A stretch of 64,000 nucleotides of DNA from Paraburkholderia phenazinium (GCF_900141745.1 NZ_FSRM01000001.1:3100001-3164000), one strand, 5' to 3'. Positions 27,212 through 40,223 are shown, numbered from the stretch's first letter. The notes: generated by a model from the letters alone, not told the origin. Numbers and translations are program-made.

Positions 27212-30200
27212 ATGCGAAGCGGCACCCTCAGACGGAAGTGGATGTGGGCAACGGTAGCAGCGCTCGGCGTGCTAAGCGCATCCACATGGCGAGCCGATGC
27301 AGCGCGCATCACCAGCGTCTCACCGCAAGGCAAGGTGACGCAGGTCAGACAGGTCGTCGTCAAGTTCGACGAAGCAATGATCGCGTTCGGTTCGGCCGCG
27401 GCCCCCGCTCCCGCGCAGGTGCATTGCAACGACGCCGCCGCGAGCAACGGCCAGGCCCGCTGGATCGACGAAAAAACCTGGGCATGGGACTTTGCCGCAG
27501 ACCTGCCACCGGGTGTGAGCTGCAAGGTCGATCTCAACGACGGACTGAAGTCCGTTGCCAGCCACGCCATCACCGGCCCGCATCGTTACGCGTTTGAAAC
27601 CGGCGGTCCATTCGTGCAGGACATACGTCCGGACTCCGGCGAGATCGAAGAAGATCAGGCGTTCGTCCTGACGCTCAACGGGCCGGCTACGGCTGCGTCG
27701 GTGCACGACCATGTGTGGTGCGAATCGAGCGGCCTCGGTAACCGTATCCCCGTCAAGAACCTCGACGACGCGGCGCGTGCCGCTCTGCTCAAACACTTTC
27801 ACCTGAAGAAAGATGCGGCACGCATCTTGACGCTTCAGTGTCAGCAGACGCTGCCCTCCTCCGCCAAGATGCAACTGGTGTATGGAGCAGGCGTGGCGAG
27901 CCCGAGCGGGATCGCCAATGACGTCGAGCGTCGTTTCGACTACACCGTACGCGACCCGTTCGCCGCCAGCTTTTCGTGTGAGCGTGAAAACGCCAAGGCG
28001 CCGTGTACACCGCTGCGTCCGGTGGAAGTGCGCTTCAATGCGCCGATCAGCCGCGCCGACGCCGAAAAGCTCACGCTCAAGGGACCCGGCGGCACGATCT
28101 CGCCGACCTTCAAACCTGACGACAAGGATTCCGAAACAACTACGGTCGACTTCGCGGCGCCGCTGCCCGAACACGCAGAACTCACGATCGACATCCCGGC
28201 AAACCTGAAAGACGTCAGTGGCCGCACGCTCACCAACGCCGATCTGTTCCCGCTCAAGACCACCACGGCGCCGATGCCGCCGCTCGCCAAGTTCTCGTCG
28301 GGGACCTTCGGCATCATCGAACGCTTCGCTGAACCGGACATGCCCGCGCTCGTGCCCGTGACGCTGCGCAACGTCGAAGCGGATCTGCACGTGGCAGGTC
28401 TCAATGCCGGCAACGCGCAATTCAGCAAACTGCGCGTCGACGCGGACACCGATATCCGACACTGGATGCGCCTTGTCGACCAGTTCGACGGCTACTCGAT
28501 GAACCGTTCGAACATCGACTCGCTGATGCCTGGACTGCTGCAGCACGTGAAGAACCCGGTGTACGTGCCGCGCTCGCCGGATGAGTCCAGCGACGACAAC
28601 AAGAAAGACCCCCAGATCGACATCCGTTCGCTGTCGCTGCTCGCGGGACAGCGCGGCGTGGAGACGCTCGCGCTGCCCAAGGAAGACCCGCAGGCGCTGA
28701 GGCCATTCGAAGTCGTCGGCGTGCCGGTGACGAAGCCAGGCTTCTACGTGATCGAACTGGCCTCGCCTGCGCTCGGCGCTTCGCTGTTGAGCAGAAAAGC
28801 GCCGATGTACGTGCGCACTGCCGTGCTCGTCACCAACCTCGGCGTGCACTTCAAGCAGGGGCGTGAGAACAGCGTGGTGTGGGTGACCTCGCTCGACAAG
28901 GGTCAACCGGTGCCGAATGCCACCATCGAGGTGAGCGACTGCAACGGCGCCCCGCTCGCCGATGGCAAGACCGACGCGCACGGCGTGCTGACCATCGACA
29001 AACCGCTTGCTGCGCTCAAGGAATGCGGCGAAAAGAGCTTCGAAGGCTTCTTCGTCTCGGCGCGCGTCGACGACCCGAAGACCGGCCCCGATATGGCGTT
29101 CGTGCGCTCGGACTGGAATCGCGGCATCGAGTCCTGGCGCTTCAACGTGCCGACCGACACCAGCATCGAGCAGACCGTCCGCGCGCATACGGTCTTCGAT
29201 CGGACGCTGTTGCGCGCTGGTGAGACAGTGTCGATGAAGCATCTGATCCGCGTCGAGACGTTGCTTGGTTTCGCTTATCCGCAGAAGTATCCGACGCGGG
29301 TGACGATTCGCCATCTCGGCAGCGGCCAGACCTATCATCTGCCGCTCAAATGGGCGGCCGACCACAGCGCGGATTCGACCTTCACGATCCCGGTGGCAGC
29401 GAAACTGGGCGAATACAGTGTTACGCTCGACGACGGCGATCCGAACGCGAAGGCTCCCACTGGAGCCGTGAGCGGTAACAGTGGTAGCGGAAGCAATGAC
29501 GCCAGTGACGATAGCGACGCCGGCGATAACGCAGACAACAGCGACGACAGCGGCGCCGCACCGCAGATGAGCTACGAGTCCGGCAGCTTCCGTGTCGAGG
29601 AATTCCGCTTGCCGGTATTCAAAGGCACGATCGCCGTGCGTGACGAAAAAACGCATCCGCTGGTTGCCGCGAAACAGGCCCCGCTTGCCGTGCAGATCGA
29701 CTACGTCTCGGGTGGCGCTGCATCGAATCTGCCGGTGCAGGTGTCAGCCTTGCTCAAGAACACGGCACTCGACTTCACTGACAATTTCCCTGACTTCAGC
29801 TTCACGCCCTACACACCGCAAACCGGCGACGACACCTCGGACGCCAACGACGAAGACAGTGACACACAGCAACCCGCCGACGACGGCGCCAAGCTGATCG
29901 CCGACAAGGAAGCGCTCACGCTCGATCGCAACGGCTCCGGTGGTCTGACACTGAAGAATCTGCCGCACGTCGACGCGCCCAAACGCCTCGCACTCGAAGC
30001 GACGTTTGCCGATCCGAACGGCGAAGTGCAAACGCTTTCCGGCGGCGCGACACTGTGGCCCGCCGCAGTGGTTGCCGGCATCAAGTCAGGGCAATGGGTT
30101 TCGGTTGGCAACACCGTACCGGTCAAGGCGCTCGCCGTTGACCTGCAAGGCAAGCCGCGCGCCGGCGTGGCGCTCGACGTGCACGGCTACGCGCGCATCA

Positions 30201-33200
30201 CGACCACGTCGAGAAAGCGCATGGTCGGCGGCTTCTACGCGTACGACAACCATACCGAGGCGAAGGATCTCGGTTCGCTATGCAGCGGCAAGAGCGACGA
30301 TCACGGCCTGCTGACCTGTGACGCGAAGCTGCGCGATGCAGGCAACATCGACCTCGTCGTCACGGCCAAAGACGGCGACGGCAACGTATCGACGGCAAGC
30401 AGTTCGGTGTGGGTCACGCGCGAAGACGAGCTGTGGTTCGGTGGCGAGAACACCGACCGCATCGACGTGCTGCCTGAGAAGAGCTCCTATGAACCGGGCG
30501 ACACCGCGCGCTTCCAGGTGCGCATGCCGTTCCGCTTCGCTACCGCGCTGGTCGCGGTGGAACGCGAAGGCATCCTCGAGACGCATGTGGTTCAACTGGA
30601 CGGCAAGGATCCGACCGTCGAGCTCAAGGTGAACGAGGCGTGGGGGCCGAACGTCTACGTGTCGGTGCTCGCATTGCGTGGACGGATTCACGAAGTACCG
30701 TGGTATTCGTTCTTCACGTGGGGCTGGAAGGCGCCGCTCGAATGGGCGCGCGCGTTCTGGTACGAGGGACGTCAATACGAAGCGCCGACGCCACTCGTCG
30801 ATCTGTCCAAGCCGGCCTTCCGCTACGGCATGGCCGAAATCAAGGTGGGCACGGCGGCGCACAAGCTCGCCGTGACGGTTACCCCGGATGCGAAATCCTA
30901 CACGGTGCGCGGCAAGGCGCACATCAGGCTGCACGTTCAGATGCCGGGCGGCAAGCCCGCGCCCGCGGGAACGCAAATCGCCGTGGCCGCAGTCGACGAA
31001 GCGCTGCTCGAACTGATGCCCAACCAGAGCTGGGACGTGCTCAATGCGATGCTCGAGCGGCGCGCCTACGGCGTGGAGACATCGACCGCGCAGATGGAAA
31101 TCGTCGGGCGCCGTCACTTCGGGCGTAAGGCGGTGCCAGCGGGCGGCGGTGGTGGCCATAGCTCGACCCGCGAACTGTTCGACACGCTGCTGCTGTGGAA
31201 CCCGCGCGTCACGCTCGACGCGAACGGCGAAGCGTCGCTCGACGTGCCGCTCAACGATTCGCTGACGAGCTTCCGGATCGTCGCGATCGCGGCGGTCGGT
31301 CCGGGCACGTTCGGCACCGGCAGCACATCGATTCGCAGCACTCAGGATCTGCAACTGATCTCGGGTCTGCCACCGCTCGTACGCGAAGGCGATCAGTTCC
31401 GCGCGCAGTTCACCGTTCGCAATACGACGGCCCGCGCGATGAAAGTGGTCTTCACGCCAAACGTGCCGGGCTTGACGCTCGCCGCGCAAACGGTGGATCT
31501 CGCCGCGGATTCGGCGCAAGAAATCGCATGGACCGTCACGACGCCCGATGGCCTTGCTGATACCCCATCCGGCGCGCTCACGTGGAACGTGGCGGCCGCC
31601 GAGCAAGGCGGCCCGCATGCCAGCGACGCGCTGAAGATCGCGCAGCATGTGACCGCGGTCGTGCCTGTGACAGTCCAGCAGGCGACGCTTGCGCAAGTCG
31701 ACGGCACGTTGTCGTTACCGGTGGCCGCACCGCCAGATGCGAGCACGACCCAGGCCGGGGCAATTCGCGGCGGCATCGAAGTATCGCTGCAGTCGAAGCT
31801 CTCCGATGGCCTGCCCGGCGTGCGGCGCTTTTTCGAGCGCTATCCGTACAACTGCCTCGAGCAGCAGACTTCGCGCGCCATCGGTCTGCGTGATCCGGCT
31901 CAATGGCAGGCAGTGATCGCGAAAATGCCGGTCTATCTCGACCGCGACGGCCTCGCCAATTATTTCCCACCGAGCGACGACAGCGGCAACCACGGCAGTA
32001 CGACGCTGTCTGCGTATCTGCTCGCCGTCAGCGACGAAACGGTGAAGCTCGATCCGCGCTTCACACTGCCCGACGATCTGCGCGGCAAGCTCGAAGCGGG
32101 CCTCGTGAGTTTTGTGGAAGGCAAGATCCAGCGCGATATCTGGGCGCCGCGCAAGGATCTCGACCTGCGCAAGCTCGAAGCACTCGAAGCTCTGTCGCGG
32201 TTCGGGATGGCACAGCCGGGCATGCTCGAGTCGATCGAGATTGCGCCGAACCAGTGGCCGACCTCGGCGGTGCTCGATTACTACGCGATCCTGTCGCGTG
32301 TACCGGGCATTCCTCAACGCGACGACAAGCTCGCGCAACTCGAACAGATCCTGCGCGCACGCCTGACGTATCAGGGCACGCGCCTCACGTTCTCGACCGA
32401 GGCGAACGACGACCTGTGGTGGCTCATGACCAGCACCGAAGACAACGCGGCCCGCACCGCGCTGACGTTTGTCGATTCGCCTGCGTGGAAAGACGAGATG
32501 CCGCGCCTCGTCGCCGGTTTGCTCGCGCTGCAACGCAACGGTGCGTGGGAGACGACGACGTCCAACGTGTGGGGGTCACTCGCGGTCGAACGGTTCTCGC
32601 AGGTGTTCGAGAGCACACCGGTGACTGGACAAACGCGGGTGCAACTCGGCGCGCTCGACAAGTCGGTTTCGTGGAGTGCGGGTGCGGTCGCGAGCGCGCT
32701 CCCGGCCACGGCAGTCACACCAGCGAGTGCGACAAATGCTGTGACGTCAGCAGGATCGACTACGTCCGCGACACCTGCGACGCCCGCTATACACGCCACG
32801 CCTATCACGCAAACGAAGGACACCCATAGCCAGCTTCTGCCGTGGCCGCCCGCGAACCAGGGCACAGCATCGCCTTTGACGCTGACGCACGACGGCACCG
32901 GCAAACCGTGGGCGACTATCGAAAGCCTCGCCGCAGTGCCGCTAAAAGCTCCCTTCGCAGCCGGCTATCGCATCACGAAAACGATCACACCGATCGACCC
33001 AGCCGTCAAAGGCGTCTACACACGAGGCGATGTGGTGCGCGTGCATCTGGACATCGACGCGCAGACCGACATGACCTGGGTGGTCGTCAACGATCCGGTG
33101 CCGGCTGGCGCAACGATCCTGGGCTCGGGCCTCGGACGCGATTCGGAGGCAGCAACCCAGGGAGAAAACAGCGCAGCCAACGCCGATCAACAGGCGTGGC

Positions 33201-33439
33201 CCGCGTTTATCGAACGCGGCTTCGACGGTTACCGGGCGTACTACGATTACTTGCCGAAGGGCAAACTCTCAGTGGAGTACACGGTGCGGCTCAACAACGT
33301 CGGCACGTTCGGCCTGCCGCCGACGCGGGTCGAAGCGCTGTACGCACCGTCGACGTTCGGTGCGTTGCCGAATGCGCCGTTCGTGGTGGTGCCCGCAGCC
33401 GGCACCGGCACCGGCACCGCCGCTGCGGCGTCCAGATGA
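27212..33439 (+). CDS. Bacterial alpha-2-macroglobulin (YfhM-like), unusually large
   Basis: 2075 residues; bacterial A2Ms are usually about 1500-1650. They are periplasmic protease traps that use a thioester to capture attacking proteases. The thioester motif is intact (NCLEQQ, Cys1548), followed by the helical thioester domain. Macroglobulin and bait regions precede it (RVTIRHLGSGQTYHLPLKW; ESGSFRVEEFRLPVFKG; WVTREDELWFGGENTDRIDV). The signal peptide is a plain Sec type (cleavage near ADA-ARITS, residue 30) with no lipobox Cys, unlike lipoprotein E. coli YfhM. Asp/Ser-rich low-complexity (about 750-780) and Thr/Ala-rich (near 1835-1870) inserts explain part of the extra length. A CAGGAG site lies 9 bases before the ATG. 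pbpC follows, the standard partner. Confidence 0.93.
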   Translation: MRSGTLRRKWMWATVAALGVLSASTWRADAARITSVSPQGKVTQVRQVVVKFDEAMIAFGSAAAPAPAQVHCNDAAASNGQARWIDEKTWAWDFAADLPPGVSCKVDLNDGLKSVASHAITGPHRYAFETGGPFVQDIRPDSGEIEEDQAFVLTLNGPATAASVHDHVWCESSGLGNRIPVKNLDDAARAALLKHFHLKKDAARILTLQCQQTLPSSAKMQLVYGAGVASPSGIANDVERRFDYTVRDPFAASFSCERENAKAPCTPLRPVEVRFNAPISRADAEKLTLKGPGGTISPTFKPDDKDSETTTVDFAAPLPEHAELTIDIPANLKDVSGRTLTNADLFPLKTTTAPMPPLAKFSSGTFGIIERFAEPDMPALVPVTLRNVEADLHVAGLNAGNAQFSKLRVDADTDIRHWMRLVDQFDGYSMNRSNIDSLMPGLLQHVKNPVYVPRSPDESSDDNKKDPQIDIRSLSLLAGQRGVETLALPKEDPQALRPFEVVGVPVTKPGFYVIELASPALGASLLSRKAPMYVRTAVLVTNLGVHFKQGRENSVVWVTSLDKGQPVPNATIEVSDCNGAPLADGKTDAHGVLTIDKPLAALKECGEKSFEGFFVSARVDDPKTGPDMAFVRSDWNRGIESWRFNVPTDTSIEQTVRAHTVFDRTLLRAGETVSMKHLIRVETLLGFAYPQKYPTRVTIRHLGSGQTYHLPLKWAADHSADSTFTIPVAAKLGEYSVTLDDGDPNAKAPTGAVSGNSGSGSNDASDDSDAGDNADNSDDSGAAPQMSYESGSFRVEEFRLPVFKGTIAVRDEKTHPLVAAKQAPLAVQIDYVSGGAASNLPVQVSALLKNTALDFTDNFPDFSFTPYTPQTGDDTSDANDEDSDTQQPADDGAKLIADKEALTLDRNGSGGLTLKNLPHVDAPKRLALEATFADPNGEVQTLSGGATLWPAAVVAGIKSGQWVSVGNTVPVKALAVDLQGKPRAGVALDVHGYARITTTSRKRMVGGFYAYDNHTEAKDLGSLCSGKSDDHGLLTCDAKLRDAGNIDLVVTAKDGDGNVSTASSSVWVTREDELWFGGENTDRIDVLPEKSSYEPGDTARFQVRMPFRFATALVAVEREGILETHVVQLDGKDPTVELKVNEAWGPNVYVSVLALRGRIHEVPWYSFFTWGWKAPLEWARAFWYEGRQYEAPTPLVDLSKPAFRYGMAEIKVGTAAHKLAVTVTPDAKSYTVRGKAHIRLHVQMPGGKPAPAGTQIAVAAVDEALLELMPNQSWDVLNAMLERRAYGVETSTAQMEIVGRRHFGRKAVPAGGGGGHSSTRELFDTLLLWNPRVTLDANGEASLDVPLNDSLTSFRIVAIAAVGPGTFGTGSTSIRSTQDLQLISGLPPLVREGDQFRAQFTVRNTTARAMKVVFTPNVPGLTLAAQTVDLAADSAQEIAWTVTTPDGLADTPSGALTWNVAAAEQGGPHASDALKIAQHVTAVVPVTVQQATLAQVDGTLSLPVAAPPDASTTQAGAIRGGIEVSLQSKLSDGLPGVRRFFERYPYNCLEQQTSRAIGLRDPAQWQAVIAKMPVYLDRDGLANYFPPSDDSGNHGSTTLSAYLLAVSDETVKLDPRFTLPDDLRGKLEAGLVSFVEGKIQRDIWAPRKDLDLRKLEALEALSRFGMAQPGMLESIEIAPNQWPTSAVLDYYAILSRVPGIPQRDDKLAQLEQILRARLTYQGTRLTFSTEANDDLWWLMTSTEDNAARTALTFVDSPAWKDEMPRLVAGLLALQRNGAWETTTSNVWGSLAVERFSQVFESTPVTGQTRVQLGALDKSVSWSAGAVASALPATAVTPASATNAVTSAGSTTSATPATPAIHATPITQTKDTHSQLLPWPPANQGTASPLTLTHDGTGKPWATIESLAAVPLKAPFAAGYRITKTITPIDPAVKGVYTRGDVVRVHLDIDAQTDMTWVVVNDPVPAGATILGSGLGRDSEAATQGENSAANADQQAWPAFIERGFDGYRAYYDYLPKGKLSVEYTVRLNNVGTFGLPPTRVEALYAPSTFGALPNAPFVVVPAAGTGTGTAAAASR

Positions 33440-33471
33440 GCTGCGCTGAGATTGCGGCGTGAACCGAAGCA

Positions 33472-35988
33472 ATGAGCTACTGCCACTACACACTGTCCAG
33501 CACCCGCCGCCACGCGCAAAGCGTGCGCCGGCGGCGGCATGGCATACGCGATGTAGTTGGCGCGGCAGGCGCAACGATGCGTACACTCGCCGCGTGGTTC
33601 GCCAACGCTCGCAATCGCGTTCCACGCGCGTCGCTACCGCTCGCCCGCATCACGCTTTGCATCAGTCTGTCCACCGCCTCGCTCACTGCCTTCGCCCTCC
33701 CTTCGTTCAACGAAGTCCACACCCGCTGGCACAGCTCGGACTGGGTGCTGCTCGCGCGCGACGGCCAGCCGCTGGAGCGCACGCGCATCGACAACACGGA
33801 ACGCCGCGGCGACTGGGTCGCGCTCGCCAATGTCTCGCCCGCGCTGCGCGAGGCGATCGTCGTCTCCGAAGACAAACGCTTCTACGAGCACAGCGGTGTC
33901 GACTGGCGCGGCGCGGCTGGCGCAGCTTGGGCAAATCTGTGGAACACCCGCACGCGCGGCGCCTCGACCGTGACGATGCAATTGACCGGCCTGCTCGACG
34001 ACGACCCACAACGTTCAGGACAACGTTCCATCACCCAGAAAGCCGGGCAAGCCGTCAACGCGTTATGGCTCGAGCGCACCTGGCGCAAGGACCAGATCCT
34101 CGAAGCCTATCTGAATCTGGTGCCGTTTCGTGGCGAGACGATTGGCTTGTCGGCCATTTCGATGACGCTGTTCGGCAAGGCGCCCTCCGGGCTCAACGAG
34201 CGTGAAGCGGCCGTGGCCGCCGCGCTGATCCGCTCGCCGAATGCCCCCTACGTCAAGGTCAGCGAACGCGCCTGCCGGATCCTGCGCGACATGCAAGCGG
34301 CCAGCCAATGCGCGAATCTCGGCAGTTTTGTGCAACTGGCATTTGCACGCCCCGCTCCCGCGACCCTTTCCATCACGCCCGATAGCGATACGCTTGCACC
34401 GCACTTTGCGCGCCGCGTAGCAGCCGAGGCGCATCCGGTCGCCGGCACGCGCGTTACTTCCACGCTCGACGCGAACCTGCAACGCTTTGCCCGCGACACG
34501 CTGACGCGAACGCTGATCGAACTGAACGCCCGCGCGCATCCGCGCAACGTGCAGGACGGCGCCGTGGTCGTGCTCGACAACGCCACGGGCGAGGTGCTGG
34601 CGTGGGTCGGCTCGTCGGGTGCACTGTCCGGCGCTCGCGACGTGGATGCCGTGCTCGCGCTGCGCCAGGCCGGCTCGACGCTCAAGCCGTTCCTGTATGC
34701 GCAGGCCATCGACGAACGGCGGCTCACCACAGCATCCCTGCTCGATGACGCACCGCTCGATCTCGCCGCCGGCGGCGGCCTGTATATCCCGCAGAATTAC
34801 GACAAGGATTTCAAGGGCTGGGTCAGCGTGCGCACGGCCCTTGGCTCCTCGCTAAACGTGCCGGCCGTGCGCACGCTGGTGATGGTGACGCCGCATCGTT
34901 TTGCGAAGACGCTCACTGCGCTGGGCCTGCCGCTCACGCAAAGCGGCGACTACTACGGCTACAGCCTCGCTCTCGGCAGCGCTGACGTCACCCTGCTGGC
35001 GCTGACCAACGCCTACCGGGCGTTGGCGAACGGCGGCGTTGCCGGGCCTACGGCCGATCTCCCGCACCGTCCGTCCACGCCACGCGATAGCGGAATAGAG
35101 CCCACACGGCGCGTATTTAGCGCCGACGCAAGTTTTATCGTCACTACCGTGCTGGCGGATAACAACGCACGCACCCGCACTTTCGGTTTCGACAGCCCGC
35201 TCGCCACGCGCTTTTTCTCTGCCGTGAAAACCGGCACCAGCAAAGATATGCGCGATAACTGGACGGTAGGCTTTACCTCACGCTATACGGTGGGCGTGTG
35301 GGTCGGTAATGCAGACGGCACACCGATGTGGGATGTCTCCGGTGTGACGGGCGCGGCGCCCGTGTGGGCCGCGATTGTCGGCTATCTGCACCGGCGTTTG
35401 CCGAGCAAGCCGCCTGCCCTGCCAGCAGGCGTGATCGAGACGCACGTCACATTTGAAAACAACGTAGAACCTGCGCGCGACGACTGGTTTGTCCGCGGCA
35501 CCGAAACCCCGACGGTCGGACTCGCCGCCGACGCGAATGCAGCCGCACTACGCGTGTCGACGCGCGGTGCAGTGCGGATCGGCTCGCCCGCCGACGGCAC
35601 GATCTTCGCGCTCGACCCCGACATTCCCGCGGCGCGCCAGCGGATCGCTTTCGAGCGTGCCAGCGGCGCCGCCACGCTCAGCACCTGGCGTCTCGACGGC
35701 AAGACGCTCGGACACGCCCCGCGTGTGCCGTGGCTGCCCTGGCCTGGGCGTCATCTGCTGGAACTGCTCAATGTCGACGGCAGCGTCGCCGATTCGGTGC
35801 GCTTCGAAGTGCGCGGCGCTGTGGCTCGCGGGGCGGTCCCGGGCGAAAGCACAGGCACAGGCGCCAGCAAACACACGGGCAATGCCACTGGCACTGGAAC
35901 GGGAAACGGCGCCAACGCCGCCCAACGCGCCGACACCGCCACGGCCGCCGCTCACACATCGATACCATCACATCCGCCTACGCAATAG
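33472..35988 (+). CDS. pbpC: Penicillin-binding protein 1C
   Basis: Bifunctional peptidoglycan glycosyltransferase/transpeptidase-like enzyme. 838 residues from this start; an in-frame ATG at 33577 would give 803 residues beginning at the signal anchor and is also plausible. Domains: membrane anchor, GT51 (VVSEDKRFYEHSGVDWRGA with the catalytic Glu), transpeptidase with S402-TLK405, GSSLN and KTGTS motifs, and a C-terminal BiPBP_C domain (about 700-780, VRIGSPADGTIFALDPDIP). A Gly/Thr/Ala-rich tail ends the protein. It is 32 bases after the macroglobulin gene. The A2M-PbpC pair is a known system: the trap blocks host or rival proteases and PbpC repairs the breached wall. Confidence 0.93.
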   Translation: MSYCHYTLSSTRRHAQSVRRRRHGIRDVVGAAGATMRTLAAWFANARNRVPRASLPLARITLCISLSTASLTAFALPSFNEVHTRWHSSDWVLLARDGQPLERTRIDNTERRGDWVALANVSPALREAIVVSEDKRFYEHSGVDWRGAAGAAWANLWNTRTRGASTVTMQLTGLLDDDPQRSGQRSITQKAGQAVNALWLERTWRKDQILEAYLNLVPFRGETIGLSAISMTLFGKAPSGLNEREAAVAAALIRSPNAPYVKVSERACRILRDMQAASQCANLGSFVQLAFARPAPATLSITPDSDTLAPHFARRVAAEAHPVAGTRVTSTLDANLQRFARDTLTRTLIELNARAHPRNVQDGAVVVLDNATGEVLAWVGSSGALSGARDVDAVLALRQAGSTLKPFLYAQAIDERRLTTASLLDDAPLDLAAGGGLYIPQNYDKDFKGWVSVRTALGSSLNVPAVRTLVMVTPHRFAKTLTALGLPLTQSGDYYGYSLALGSADVTLLALTNAYRALANGGVAGPTADLPHRPSTPRDSGIEPTRRVFSADASFIVTTVLADNNARTRTFGFDSPLATRFFSAVKTGTSKDMRDNWTVGFTSRYTVGVWVGNADGTPMWDVSGVTGAAPVWAAIVGYLHRRLPSKPPALPAGVIETHVTFENNVEPARDDWFVRGTETPTVGLAADANAAALRVSTRGAVRIGSPADGTIFALDPDIPAARQRIAFERASGAATLSTWRLDGKTLGHAPRVPWLPWPGRHLLELLNVDGSVADSVRFEVRGAVARGAVPGESTGTGASKHTGNATGTGTGNGANAAQRADTATAAAHTSIPSHPPTQ

Positions 35989-36162
35989 GCGAATAGTTTA
36001 AATATTGTCCGAGTGATTTACTTGTCACGAATCGATCGGTATAAATCGTCGGCTTTTAGTAAAAAGGGTGCACGGTTTATCCTATGCTTAAGCGCAGCGC
36101 CTGCTGACTGAATGCGCCGTCCGTTCCCGGCTAACTTTTTTGCCCTCAATGGAGTGCCTGCC

Positions 36163-36786
36163 ATGCTGAAGAAGCTGCTCATGCTGTGCGTCGTCCTGGC
36201 CCTGTCGCTGTCAGCCGGTTTCGCCGCCGCCGCGGTCGAGGTCAATTCCGCCGATCAGGCGACGCTTGAAACGGTAAAGGGCATCGGTCCCGTCCATGCA
36301 AAAGCGATCATCGACGAGCGCACCAAGAACGGCCCGTTCAAGGATGCCGACGACCTCGCCTCACGCGTCAAAGGTCTTGGCACCAAGTCGGTGACCAATC
36401 TCGAAACAGCTGGCCTGACGATTAACGGTTCCGCGACGCCACCGACTGGCGCGAAGGCCTCCGCGAAATCGGGCAGCGCGAACACCGCGAGCACGAACAC
36501 GAGCACACCGGCAACAAAGGCGCCACCCGCAACCGCCCCGGCCACCACGGCCGCTACGACCACAGCAGCACCCGCCGCCGCAACAGCGAACGCCCCCGCA
36601 GCAGCATCCGGCGGCAAGGCATCGAAGAAGAAAAAGAGCAAGACCGCAGCATCCGACGCAGCCGCCGCCTCCGCTCCCGCCGCAGCCGCTGCAAGCGCGC
36701 CGGCAGATGCATCGGGCAGCAAAGCGTCGAAGAAGAAGGCCAAGAAGAGCAAGGCCGCATCGGCCGCCGCAGCATCGGGCACGTGA
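36163..36786 (+). CDS. Exported helix-hairpin-helix (ComEA-like) protein with Lys/Ala-rich tail
   Basis: 207 residues. Sec signal peptide MLKKLLMLCVVLALSLSAGFAAA, then a ComEA-type helix-hairpin-helix domain (VEVNSADQATLETVKGIGPVHAKAI...FKDADDLASRVKGLG), which binds DNA without sequence preference. The second half is Thr/Ala/Pro-rich and ends in two copies of a SGxKASKKK-like block, resembling histone H1 tails. ComEA proteins capture incoming DNA in the periplasm during transformation; whether this one does is unknown, and no com neighbours are nearby. Start chosen by the signal peptide and GGAG site; an upstream ATG in frame adds 17 non-signal residues. Confidence 0.88.
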   Translation: MLKKLLMLCVVLALSLSAGFAAAAVEVNSADQATLETVKGIGPVHAKAIIDERTKNGPFKDADDLASRVKGLGTKSVTNLETAGLTINGSATPPTGAKASAKSGSANTASTNTSTPATKAPPATAPATTAATTTAAPAAATANAPAAASGGKASKKKKSKTAASDAAAASAPAAAAASAPADASGSKASKKKAKKSKAASAAAASGT

Positions 36787-36941
36787 TCGTCGCCAGATGG
36801 TCAGGCGTACTGTGCAATGCGCCTGAACACTTCTAGCCTCGTCACGAAAGCCCGTCTCATCTACACCTGGTGCCGCGCAACCGCGCGGCGTTTTCACCCG
36901 TCGGCGTCTCGAAAGAACGCCGGCATTCAAGAGAGACCGTC

Positions 36942-37373
36942 ATGAGCCTACTCGATACCCTCGGTTCCGTGTTCGGCCAGTCGCCGCAAGGCGGCGGCAG
37001 CCAGCAAGCCCTGATCAGCACCGCGCTTGAATTCGTCAACAACCAGCCGGGCGGCCTGAACGGCCTGATCCAGCAGTTCAAGGACAAAGGTGCCGGCGAC
37101 ATCATTAGCTCGTGGATCAGCAACGGCGAAAATCAGCCGATCTCGGCAGACGCGCTGCATAGCGTCCTCGGCTCGGATACCGTCACCAACCTTGCAGCCA
37201 AGGCCGGCGTGCAACCCGACCAGATCACGGGACTGCTGTCGCAGGTCCTGCCGCACGTCGTCAATGCAGCGACGCCCACCGGTGAAGTTCCCGCGGAAGG
37301 CCAACTGAACGCAACCAGCGTGCTCGGCGCACTCGGCGGTCTGGAGTCGCTGTTCGGCAAGGGCAACGCGTAA
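36942..37373 (+). CDS. YidB family protein (DUF937)
   Basis: 143 residues. It begins MSLLDTLGSVFG and holds the repeat-like DUF937 blocks (SWISNGENQPISADALHSVLGSDTV, then LAAKAGVQPDQITGLLSQVLPHVVN). Function is unknown in any organism as far as I know; there is no signal peptide. A GAGAGACC site lies 3 bases upstream. Separate from the ComEA-like gene by 155 bases. A near-perfect terminator follows. Confidence 0.9.
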   Translation: MSLLDTLGSVFGQSPQGGGSQQALISTALEFVNNQPGGLNGLIQQFKDKGAGDIISSWISNGENQPISADALHSVLGSDTVTNLAAKAGVQPDQITGLLSQVLPHVVNAATPTGEVPAEGQLNATSVLGALGGLESLFGKGNA

Positions 37374-37445
37374 CGTCTAACGCGTCGCATCTGGGCGCAT
37401 CGCACATCAGCCTCTACCCGCTGATCGAAACGCGGTGCGGAAAAT

Positions 37446-37481
37446 AAAAAGGGCAACGAATCGAAATTCGTTGCCCTTTTT
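37446..37481. terminator. Strong bidirectional terminator between yidB-like gene and clpB
   Basis: AAAAAGGGCAACGAAT and ATTCGTTGCCCTTTTT form a perfect 16-bp stem with a CGAA tetraloop, between two convergent genes. T-runs lie on both strands. Confidence 0.93.
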
Positions 37482-37596
37482 GCTTCGCCCGTAAGCGTCA
37501 GTTCAATTGCGACTGCCCTGCGAAGGCATCACGCGTGTCAGACGTGCCACCGGCTTCACACGCGCCACAGATGCAACGCGTGTGACTCGAAGCCGC

Positions 37597-40194
<2,598 letters not shown>

Positions 40195-40223
40195 CAAGAG
40201 ACCTCCAATTTTCGAATATCACC

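Noticed and set aside
27320..29656. A 778-codon open frame on the minus strand inside the macroglobulin gene
   Set aside because: Arg/His/Val-rich shadow of the real plus-strand gene; no start site or motif.
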